Positions 29,901 to 35,535 of a DNA stretch of 47,438 nucleotides are shown here, piece after piece. A program made the translations under genes and the position numbers. A model generated the notes under the pieces. That model ran no database searches and was not told where the DNA came from. It saw nothing but the letters and a program-made list of their open reading frames with translations. Where the stretch lies: NCBI GenBank assembly GCA_006503475.1, contig RSEH01000323.1, positions 1 through 47,438 on the forward strand, written 5' to 3'. The DNA comes from Stentor roeselii (taxonomy: Eukaryota > Ciliophora > Heterotrichea > Heterotrichida > Stentoridae). Each line of letters starts with the position of its first letter. The first letter of the stretch is position 1.

Positions 29901-30370
29901 TTTCCTGGACTCAGGGATTTTTTTGAGTTTTCTCTTAAGACTGATGGGTCTTTTGACAGGTCTTTTTTTTCAGGGTCTTCGGGTTTTTCATCGTTTTTTA
30001 TCAATTTGAATTTGGTGAGAGACTTTTTTTCATCGTTTTCGGCATAGGGTCTGATTTCTTCATTTGAAGCTTCTTTTTCGTTTTTCTGTTCTTCGATTTT
30101 TAGCTTTTCTAGACGGTTTAGTTCTTCGATTGTTTTGGTTAATATCTCGTTTTGTCGCTTTAGCTTTAAGTTTTCTTTAAAGAGTTCTGAACTTCCAGGT
30201 TTTTTTTCGATGAACTTGGACCTTGAAGGGGTTTCTGAGGATTTGAGATAAGCCGAGCAGTTATTGACGAATTCTGAATACTTGACCTCAAAGTGGTTAA
30301 TTTTTGCTTGAAGTGACCGGGCATTGGTAGACGCATTTCTTTTAGACTGATTTTTCAGAACCGAAGTCAT
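23975..30370 (-). CDS. Giant coiled-coil protein (2131 residues)
   Basis: A single unbroken frame. The N-terminus (~1-210) is basic and Ser-rich. From ~210 to ~1960 it is almost uninterrupted coiled coil, with a short less-coiled, Phe/Pro-containing stretch near 1590-1650. The C-terminal ~150 residues are mixed and end WGIFNKKK. Residues ~990-1400 are a block of 14-residue units (consensus SEELQQKHEENQKL), and 1521-1569 is a two-copy 24-residue repeat. Such proteins act as long tethers or rods at centrosomes/basal bodies, Golgi or cortical fibres. No targeting domain (GRIP, PACT, FHA) is recognised. Its ATG lies 20 nt after the Polo-like kinase stop, same strand, with a TATAAATG start context. 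Confidence 0.9.
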   Translation of the reverse strand: MTSVLKNQSKRNASTNARSLQAKINHFEVKYSEFVNNCSAYLKSSETPSRSKFIEKKPGSSELFKENLKLKRQNEILTKTIEELNRLEKLKIEEQKNEKEASNEEIRPYAENDEKKSLTKFKLIKNDEKPEDPEKKDLSKDPSVLRENSKKSLSPGKPQSKILLKERNFTPVQRSSRSPIYETVSDHSRRQHSLKKQVKDLQEELFKVREERDLIKITQKISSKSSQIPTSIEIISSQYETEVQKLQAVNSILEKNFERLASLSKSFIKDSAELIPCKKTKEIEPLKMKIFDLIRENIDVKYSLSMKKSLVQKISRPGTSVQVGKAKSALDDLMVHSVQVSQFKLPFENERIQDVSVSAPITAENFFDFKGIPEQFLASVDLIQSNRSREEVQEIFTKLTENCFNMFSNVFSQFSNFSLKVDKIEESFVKIKEVYLENKKKFSKIQEESRKNKGKFKEFEGILDKLAIKEKEISKLIEVKKRFEEHSKNMEKIIDSKDLEIQESSKINGKYLEDLRKLAKNLEENKKKVNHFENLYEKCLKDLEISKKNIEKKEVEFSVCCENLFKANKEIERLRNLGEDRKHQKGQKSVDLDQQLKTLELKLKEKDFELTQYKQSFIDNQVNYEEIITDKNNQINKINEKVKELVTIKEILEKKDKEINDFNQNSIEQQKVHEKKIKVLKEELNSSLNDKEKIQNENLIILRNFEQLQNTYQVVLTEKSEIFKELQEVKEKFLETEKNCNETISKLQILRTEKENQEELFKKQENLIDSQIKKLQEYENQENFIEKECKNLQEVIKSLEMKIEASEKSLYESQSLQKTQQDSIKTLEKEINHFRNQKKDFQSEKSHLEEEKNSLLLENQKLLTKIEEFEKILEKNSEISKKQDFLKEEYEKSLQSFKNSQSSLDSALKDTSQQLYDCQEQLKLANSDLEAKILLVSILENELKATKIVINENEHSLGQGEKQIEELTSEKNRLNHLLNSQSVELNKSSQQIQKLSEELQQKHEENQKLLKELQQKHEENQKLSEELQEKIKKLLEDLKQNHEENQKLSKELQQKHDENQKLSEELQEKIKKLLEDLKQKHEENQKLSKELQRNHEENQKLSKELQQRQEKIKKLSEDLKEKSTENTSLLDELQQKHEEIQNLSEDLKRKSTENMSLPEELQQKHEEIQKLSENLKQKSTENMSLSKDLQQKQKEIQKLSEELQQKHEEIQKLSKKIQQEQEENQKFSEDLKQKSTEKLRLSEELKQKHEENQKLSKELQQRHEENKKLSEELQQKHEELQKLSEDLKQKSKKNINMSEELQQKQEEIKILSEELQQKHEESQKSSEELQQKHEEIKKLSEELQQKLEKNQKLSEELQQKHEVNKKLSEELQQKQEEIKILSEELQQKHKESQKLSESLENHEKQFPNIQTLLKEKADLQKTIEENIEKEKNLSEQLKLSQSSLKTSESHVKSLSNLCDDFYESENSLKNLLSQKEQTIQENLKKISDLSKENSEISSKLSEIVSALSSLKKSSEESEYLRSILESLEAENTTLHQQLTESDSKIMHLESLEAENTTLHQQLTENDSKILNLENQLRTQLEISNLLLKKPEKLNFCYEFSFTFPSKTSDLQILLSEVSFFLTEISNLLGKEMTLKDSARLCQMFKDKDYLILSSEEKNNEQIKKLQEKEEVLQKSIKKSGELDLKLLETSHELFEVKEILTRKDSEIVSIKQELENSLSDFTNLKVYYESLETEKIQILENSEKIKEEVASLKNKLLKEQEANQDLESQIDLLNESIKNTQQSLDFQVETYEKKLEEKEKDVKVMKEYIQSLENLNSSLEKTVNQMEIRHKKTISENEENFTSEINQINQKCSDLDSLNKNLQETIDNLQNSIEKYKEKVNKTEKELYLANDTVKIMKTKAKLVMCMEFCDTFYPVKGKTPESAMSPMSFSSPIHSEVPEISLDHYLVKKSGESLDPVPNLQNLLLEIEYIIQNQVPEIVIKWCKKILGHANFIIRYQSSDSIVSDESQGNLEKIDISIDESLDAPSKSIQQSKIIENLSQKLEDKKERIRLNNISIKALQGEIRNLDNKIRQEGSIDLEYLKTSVINFSKGIKKIDKDSMKSLQVIQAQLGVRVEQSPSSKKWGIFNKKK
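25663..25806 (-). repeat. Two-copy 72-nt repeat in the giant coiled-coil gene
   Basis: Units begin at 25663 and 25735 and encode SLEAENTTLHQQLTE(S/N)DSKI plus four residues. Near-identical DNA indicates a recent duplication; 72 nt keeps the frame but not a whole number of heptads. Confidence 0.85.
26160..27400 (-). repeat. 42-nt repeat array encoding 14-residue heptad pairs
   Basis: Roughly 28-30 units of 42 nt, typified on the + strand by tttttgttgaagttcttctg followed by ataatttttggttttcttcatg-like sequence. Unit length equals two heptads, so copy-number change lengthens the rod without breaking the coil. Some units are shortened (EKIKKLLEDLKQ variants). Confidence 0.9.
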
Positions 30371-30390
30371 TTATAATAAGAATTATTAAA

Positions 30391-31818
30391 TTAAAGCGAC
30401 TTTATCACCGAGTGGGTATATCGTATTCGAGTGATCAGATCTTTATTCGTAATTTCAGTCAAAGAGTTAAAGTTATGAACACTTTTTTCTCCGAATTTAT
30501 TCAAATAAACCACTTCTTGTTGTCCTTTCGCGACAATTATTTGAGAAGTATCAGTGAAAACAAGCTGAAGGGTCTTATTTGAAAGTTGAAAAATATTCGC
30601 ATGGTCTTTTTTCACCCATCTTTTTAAGAAAATTCCGTTTTGGACTGAGTCTTTGTTATGGCTTCGGAAAAAAGAGATCAAGTATTTGGCGACTGAGACT
30701 TTTGAGCCTAATGAACGCGGGTACTTCAGGTAAGAAAATCGAGATTTTTTCTTATCGATATAGAGGAACTCGTCTGATGATGCGATTATTGAACCGCCTT
30801 CGAAGAAGTAACACCCGCATGTACCGTCGCTTAAGAGATAACCGAGCCAAGTTGGATGGAAGATAAAACGCTCGACTGTTAACGTGTCTGGAATACCCTC
30901 GGATCCGGATGTGCTTGCATCGTCACTTTCTTTCGTTTGCATCTGGTCATCCCAAAAAGGCGGAACCGCCAAAGCACTCAAAGGAACAACAGTAGGAAGT
31001 TCTTCCTTAATAAAAAAATCATGTTCAAAAATCAATTTAAGCGGTATTCTTTTATCAGGATTAGTAACCAGAATTTTCCTAATCAAATCCTTGCTACAAT
31101 GCGACAACGTCAGATGTTCCGGAAAAGCAAAGACCGATTTTCTAATCCTCTTATAAGTCATTTTCACAGAATCAGTTTGAAAAGGCGGGTACCCAACAAG
31201 TAAAGTAAAAATCAAGACTCCAACACTCCAAACATCAGCTTCATAAGAATGATTTCCTTCAAGTACTTCAGGAGCGATATAATTAGGAGTTCCACAAACA
31301 GTCCTTTTTCTTTCTCCAGGGTACTCCACTTTTGTAGCAAGGCCAAAATCTGCGATTTTGGCGTCCATCTTTTCATCAATAAGGACATTTGCCAGTTTGA
31401 TGTCCCTGTGCAAGATATGCAGACTATGCAAGTACTCAATAGCGAGAAGGAGCTGAAAAACATAATGTCTTACTTCACGTTCTGAAAGTCTTTTCCGACG
31501 TTTCAGCAAGTCACTTAAACTGTTGTTACAGCAAAGGTCTAACAAGATATAAACATTTTCAGAGTCTTCTAAAGATGAATAAAGTTTCACTATGTGGTTG
31601 TGAGATAAAGATTTATGGATTTTTATCTCTGATACCAACTTTTGAAGAACCCTCGGCTTTGAAAGGGATTTTTTTTCTATTATTTTTATTGCTAGAAGAG
31701 AGTTGGACTCTAGGTCGAGGTACTCGTAAACTTGGGCGAATCCTCCTGATCCGAGAAGTCTGATTTTTTTGTAGTGGTCCGGCAGATGGGAATGTTTTTC
31801 GGGGAAGTTTAAATTCAT
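30391..31818 (-). CDS. PLK: Polo-like kinase (PLK)
   Basis: 475 residues. Kinase domain 17-270 has G-loop LGSGGFAQV, Lys45, Glu64, HRD (137-139), DFG (157-159), and an activation segment RKRTVCGTPNYIAPEVL whose Thr173 corresponds to PLK1 Thr210. The C-terminus carries two polo boxes (about 315-388 and 397-475; LGYLLSDGTCGCYFF and FQLSNKTLQLVFTD...RIRYTHSVI). Polo kinases control mitotic entry, spindle poles and cytokinesis, and in protists basal-body and cortical duplication. The phosphopeptide pincer of PLK1 (His538/Lys540) is Thr424/Gln426 here, and no counterpart of Trp414 is evident in polo box 1. It is 20 nt upstream of the giant coiled-coil gene. The start context is GATAAATG. Confidence 0.93.
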   Translation of the reverse strand: MNLNFPEKHSHLPDHYKKIRLLGSGGFAQVYEYLDLESNSLLAIKIIEKKSLSKPRVLQKLVSEIKIHKSLSHNHIVKLYSSLEDSENVYILLDLCCNNSLSDLLKRRKRLSEREVRHYVFQLLLAIEYLHSLHILHRDIKLANVLIDEKMDAKIADFGLATKVEYPGERKRTVCGTPNYIAPEVLEGNHSYEADVWSVGVLIFTLLVGYPPFQTDSVKMTYKRIRKSVFAFPEHLTLSHCSKDLIRKILVTNPDKRIPLKLIFEHDFFIKEELPTVVPLSALAVPPFWDDQMQTKESDDASTSGSEGIPDTLTVERFIFHPTWLGYLLSDGTCGCYFFEGGSIIASSDEFLYIDKKKSRFSYLKYPRSLGSKVSVAKYLISFFRSHNKDSVQNGIFLKRWVKKDHANIFQLSNKTLQLVFTDTSQIIVAKGQQEVVYLNKFGEKSVHNFNSLTEITNKDLITRIRYTHSVIKSL

Positions 31819-32030
31819 TTATCGATTTTTTTAAACAATATGGAGTCAACTGCCGCCAGACGGTTTTTAGTTATTTTGATGAATTGAAAGAAGATAAGTT
31901 AATAGGATGAAAAAAAGAGCTTATCATGAAAAATTTGAATAAAGAAATACTTTTTGTTGAAATTTATAAAAATTTCAATTTTTTTCTGTATTTCAAGAGA
32001 ATCTTGAAGATTTGGTATTTAGGAAATTCT

Positions 32031-32402
32031 TTAATAGTTATTATTGAGATTCGGGAACTTCTGGTCTTGGAAAGTCTTCAAAACAGGTCTAAGATCATTG
32101 CTGACAATATACGAATCACACAGATAACACCAGAAAGACAAGTCAGTGAAGCTCAAAGCAAGATGATGTCCAGTCAGTCCAGAATGTTCAACCATATGAC
32201 TATTAACATACCTGGAACAGAAGACCCCAGCACATTGAAGACAAATCCAGTTCTCCCGATTATCAAAGCACGAAAGACAAGGGTCAGAAATCCTAACACC
32301 CTGCAATTCCGAATTCACTTGATTCACATGAGGACAGTCAGTTTTCGGCGAGACTGCAAAAAACCCTCCTAAGTCTTTAGCTGCTTCATTATTTTCCGTC
32401 AT
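32031..32402 (-). CDS. Stand-alone ZnF-UBP (BUZ) ubiquitin-binding protein
   Basis: 123 residues, nearly all one ZnF-UBP domain (about 22-110) of the HDAC6/USP type. Zinc ligands fit the three-zinc pattern: Cys23, His25, Cys42, Cys45, Cys54, Cys57, Cys62, His69, His73, His79, Cys92, Cys95. Residues that grip the free C-terminal Gly-Gly of ubiquitin are present: Arg64 (SRYVNSH), Trp91 and Tyr93 (FWCYLC). It probably senses unanchored ubiquitin. No catalytic deacetylase or protease domain is attached. The ATG lies 61 nt from a divergent ATG at 32464, with context TATAAATG, and its first codons are part of the tandem repeat at 32382-32839. Confidence 0.88.
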   Translation of the reverse strand: MTENNEAAKDLGGFFAVSPKTDCPHVNQVNSELQGVRISDPCLSCFDNRENWICLQCAGVFCSRYVNSHMVEHSGLTGHHLALSFTDLSFWCYLCDSYIVSNDLRPVLKTFQDQKFPNLNNNY

Positions 32403-32839
32403 TTATAACACCCTGTAACTCTTTCTTTTTACTCTTATTGAAAAATGTAGTAATTTCCTTCATATGGAACCTAAACGACTTTTTAACATCAAAAGATGCT
32501 TCATTATTTTCCGTCATTTATAACACCCTGTAACTCTTTCTTTTTACTCTTATTGAAAAATGTAGTAATTTCCTTCATATGGAACCTAAACGACTTTTAA
32601 ACATCAAAAGATGCTTCATTATTTTCCGTCATTTCTAACACCCTGCAATTCTCTCTTTTTACTCTTATTGAAAAATGTAGTAATTTCCTTCATATGGAAC
32701 CTAAACGACTTTTTAACATCAAAAGATACGAAAATTTTCCGTCATTTCTAACACCCTGTAACTCTCTCTTATTACTCTTATTGAAAAATGTAGTAATTTC
32801 CTTTATATGGAACCTAAACGACTTTTCAACATCAAAAGA
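32382..32839. repeat. Four-copy ~115-nt tandem repeat of a divergent promoter with both start codons
   Basis: Units start at 32382, 32497, 32612 and 32727 (115, 115, 115, then 113 nt). Each holds, in order: the reversed first codons of the ZnF-UBP gene (CAT at 32400, 32515, 32630, 32743), a ~61-nt spacer, and a rightward ATG opening MEPKRLFNIKR (32464, 32579, 32694, 32807). Only the outermost ATGs lead into full genes: leftward from copy 1, rightward from copy 4. Confidence 0.93.
32403..32463. promoter_or_regulatory. 61-nt divergent promoter (repeat copy 1)
   Basis: The spacer between the ZnF-UBP start and the first rightward ATG. It contains ttataacaccctgtaact next to the leftward start and attgaaaaatgtagtaattt near the rightward start. 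In copies 3 and 4 the leftward TTTATAA has become TTTCTAA. Any element driving both genes must fit in this span or in its three copies. Confidence 0.6.
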
Positions 32840-33307
32840 TACGAAAAAAAACTACGAAAATCACTGGAATCAACTTCTAACCCAAATCACTCTTTCAGTT
32901 TTTTCGTGCAAAATCCAATGAACTACCAGTTCAAACACTTCCAACTGAGCAACAAGGTCGTTCAAGGCAAAAGTCTCAACAAAAAATCAAGTTTCAGTCA
33001 TTTATCAACAAACGCAACAAGAGAAGTTTGCCCTGATTTCAAAGCTCAGAATTTTTTCAGAGTTTCCAAGATCCAAAGACAGAACTTTTACGAAAAACTT
33101 GGAAAAATCAGAAGTTTTCAACTTGTAACTCGACATTTGGTAAGTTCAGCGAATTTCAATGAAAAAAGGACGACTTTTCGGCCGAAGTCAGTTTCGCCGA
33201 TGACGAGACGACAAGGGTTGAAAGAAGAGGTGAGTATAAAAAGTACGAATTTTTTAAGTATTAGAATAGCACAGCCTGTGATTGAGATCACTCCATGGCA
33301 GGACTAA
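32807..33307 (+). CDS. Hypothetical basic protein
   Basis: 166 residues starting MEPKRLFNIKRYEKKLRKSL. Strongly basic, Asn/Ser/Phe-rich, with no recognised domain, signal peptide or membrane segment. I chose ATG 32807 because the three upstream copies of the same start (32464, 32579, 32694) run into stops within the repeat. The rightward neighbour starts 46 nt after its stop. The gene shares the duplicated divergent promoter with the ZnF-UBP gene, which hints at co-expression but not a function. Confidence 0.7.
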   Translation: MEPKRLFNIKRYEKKLRKSLESTSNPNHSFSFFVQNPMNYQFKHFQLSNKVVQGKSLNKKSSFSHLSTNATREVCPDFKAQNFFRVSKIQRQNFYEKLGKIRSFQLVTRHLVSSANFNEKRTTFRPKSVSPMTRRQGLKEEVSIKSTNFLSIRIAQPVIEITPWQD

Positions 33308-33353
33308 TTAATGTAATTAAGGTTAGAGTGACTCGTGATAGTCTACATTATAA

Positions 33354-34622
33354 ATGTCCTGCAGGTCGAATTGTCTTTTCTGCAACTCAGCGCAAAACTA
33401 CAAAATTAACTTTACACTTATTCATGGAGTCTGTAATGCTCATTCAACTCATCTGGAAGAGTTTCTTTCTTGCATTCATTGTAATTCTATTGTACCTTTC
33501 GCTAGATATTCACTTATCGGCGCCTGTGAGAGTTGCTTAGAGATGCGAATTTTATCACAAAAAGATTGCACTCATTATCTTTGTGACCCTTGTCAGGTCC
33601 GATGTAGTCTTTGCAGTCTTTTAAATGAAAAAAATCCTGAAATGAAAACATCTCCACTGATAGAAGAAGTTAAAAAATCTTCACCAGAGAAAAAAGTAAA
33701 ACTTTGTGATGATTGCAAAAGTTTACCTTCTTCTAAAACTTTTCCTTGTCATCATCAGGTTTGTTCTTCATGCTCTTCAGACTTCTGTCCTATCTGTGGA
33801 GTGCAACCTTTGAAAACCTGTGAAAAATGTAAAGTTAAAAAAAAAGTCAACCAACAACGATGTGGGCATGTTTTATGCTCGGAATGCACTTCGAAAATTT
33901 GTGTTCTTTGTAGTTTGGCTTCTTCTGTGCCACTTGATAGTTATATTGAATCTGATCCTATTTGTGAGTACTGTAAACAGAAAAAAAGTAATAAGATCTG
34001 CTCGCAGAAACATCATATGTGCCAGGATTGTTTTAAACAATCCTGCTTACTTTGTGATATGAAGAAGGATGATGGGTATATGGCTTGTGATTCATGTAAG
34101 GCACGAATTTCGATCACTAGTTGCGCTCAGGGACATATTGTTTGTAAGGAGTGTGTGGAAAATTGCTATATTTGCAATAGTGGCACAGGCTCTACTAATC
34201 TTTCTTCTTCTGAGTTCACAATAAAGTCTAAACTAAATGAGCACTGCCAGTATTGCCTTAAAAAAACCTTCTTAAAAAAAGGTGAGAACTGTGATCACTT
34301 CTACTGTGATAGTTGTGGAGTAGATCATAAACAGAAATGTTTCAAAAATAATGAAAAACCTGATGTTTCAATTTCTGTAAAGTCCGAAGAATCATCCGAG
34401 CCCATTGCCAACCTTCGAGAAAATCAAGAGAAACAAAAGCAAGACCCTTCAAGGCTCAACGATTCAAAGCATATGAAGCCATCAAAATATGAGCAAGAAA
34501 GTCATATTTCCCATTATGAAACAAACACGATAACAGAAAGTGAGCACGGAAATGATAAGTCCAATAAAAATTCAAGGACAGGAAACGATCAGGAGACTAA
34601 AAAGTGCTGCTTGTTGTTATGA
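33354..34622 (+). CDS. Cysteine-rich multi-zinc-knuckle protein with CaaX-like end
   Basis: 422 residues. Residues 1-~310 are a string of CxxC and CxHxxCxxC modules (for example CGHVLCSECTSKICVLC and CDHFYCDSCG), resembling RING-type zinc binding but without one certain RING. Residues ~320-415 are polar, Ser/Glu/Lys-rich and disordered. The protein ends ETKKCCLLL, so the last four residues, CLLL, form a CaaX box predicted for geranylgeranylation. The start is fixed by an in-frame TAA directly before ATG 33354, context TATAAATG. The zinc-module style is close to 9561-11699, which lacks the CaaX end. A membrane-attached ubiquitin-ligase-like factor is a guess. Confidence 0.8.
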   Translation: MSCRSNCLFCNSAQNYKINFTLIHGVCNAHSTHLEEFLSCIHCNSIVPFARYSLIGACESCLEMRILSQKDCTHYLCDPCQVRCSLCSLLNEKNPEMKTSPLIEEVKKSSPEKKVKLCDDCKSLPSSKTFPCHHQVCSSCSSDFCPICGVQPLKTCEKCKVKKKVNQQRCGHVLCSECTSKICVLCSLASSVPLDSYIESDPICEYCKQKKSNKICSQKHHMCQDCFKQSCLLCDMKKDDGYMACDSCKARISITSCAQGHIVCKECVENCYICNSGTGSTNLSSSEFTIKSKLNEHCQYCLKKTFLKKGENCDHFYCDSCGVDHKQKCFKNNEKPDVSISVKSEESSEPIANLRENQEKQKQDPSRLNDSKHMKPSKYEQESHISHYETNTITESEHGNDKSNKNSRTGNDQETKKCCLLL

Positions 34623-34670
34623 TTTAGCTATTTTTATTAATCAATATCGTAAAGAAATATTGTCTTATAA

Positions 34671-35177
34671 ATGGATTTCAAACAAATAAATCGCCAACAC
34701 ATTGGAGAATATAAAAATCATTTTGTTGATACTAGGCAGAAGTTTTCTTCGATTTCTTCAACCTTATCAGGTAAGCTTAAAAAGGTGAAAATCACTTCTC
34801 TGTCACCTTTAAGCTTGAAGGGAGGCTTTTCCAAGAATTCAGCGATTGAACAGGATCAATTTCTGGAGATGAGTCGGCAGACGAAGCGACTACCAGGCCT
34901 AAATGAAACTTTCACAAAAAGACCTGACACAAGTGTAAACTTTTTAAAATACAGTCCAGCTCGTTTTAAATTTCGATTCGAGAAAATAAAATCCTGTGAA
35001 AAAAAACTGATTTTTCCCACAATCGATGCGGATTTACAGTTGCTAAAAGAAATCAACACAAAAAATGACCAAGAGGCCTTCATCGAGCGAGTCTATCTTC
35101 GAAACTCCAGACTTTCCTGCAGAGAAGAAAACACACATGTAAATAAAGAGAAGCGAGTAAGATTTCAGCTAGTTTAA
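34671..35177 (+). CDS. Hypothetical basic protein
   Basis: 168 residues, start MDFKQINRQHIGEYKNHFVD, context TATAAATG, 48 nt after the cysteine-rich gene. Basic, Ser/Lys-rich N-terminal part (LSGKLKKVKITSLSPLSLKG), more helical C-terminal part (DADLQLLKEINTKNDQEAF). No domain recognised and no membrane segment. It is last in the rightward cluster 32807-35177. Confidence 0.7.
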   Translation: MDFKQINRQHIGEYKNHFVDTRQKFSSISSTLSGKLKKVKITSLSPLSLKGGFSKNSAIEQDQFLEMSRQTKRLPGLNETFTKRPDTSVNFLKYSPARFKFRFEKIKSCEKKLIFPTIDADLQLLKEINTKNDQEAFIERVYLRNSRLSCREENTHVNKEKRVRFQLV

Positions 35178-35322
35178 GTAAAAATGAAAGAACCATTCAT
35201 GTTTCTTTAAAAAACCTTAAAGTTTCTAATGAATCACTTTGAATCACCATCTAAACAACAAAGATTCTCTAAATCCATTTACTAACTTTCCTAATCATCC
35301 TTCTTTCCTTTCATCTTATTTA

Positions 35323-35502
35323 TTAAATCAGTTCGAATTCCTCCATATCAGAAATCTCAGAAGGTGTCTCATCAGGAAGAGTAAACTCCATCTTAGGACT
35401 TAGCTCAGGAATGACAAACAACTCATTTCTCTTCCTACTAGTCTTCAAATTTCTACTTTCCACAGGAAGAGGGTAAAACATTTCTGAGCAAAAGTTTCCC
35501 AT
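35323..35502 (-). CDS. Small predicted N-myristoylated protein (59 residues)
   Basis: A 59-residue frame starting MGNFCSEMFYPLPVESRNLK and ending MEEFELI before TAA. Gly2 with Ser6 and Cys5 fits an N-myristoylation plus palmitoylation signal. The rest has a basic patch (KTSRKRNE) followed by an acidic tail with DETPSEISDMEE. It starts 33 nt after the stop of the kinase-like gene on the same strand. No family is recognised. The acylation signal, conserved-looking composition and tight spacing argue it is real, and it is independent of the other acylated protein at 18197. Confidence 0.55.
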   Translation of the reverse strand: MGNFCSEMFYPLPVESRNLKTSRKRNELFVIPELSPKMEFTLPDETPSEISDMEEFELI

Positions 35503-35535
35503 ATTAAATATTATTACACCCTATTAATCCTCGAC

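Noticed and set aside
31926-32372. 148-codon forward frame over the ZnF-UBP gene
   Set aside because: The opposite strand carries the full set of zinc ligands of a known domain; the forward frame has no recognisable feature.
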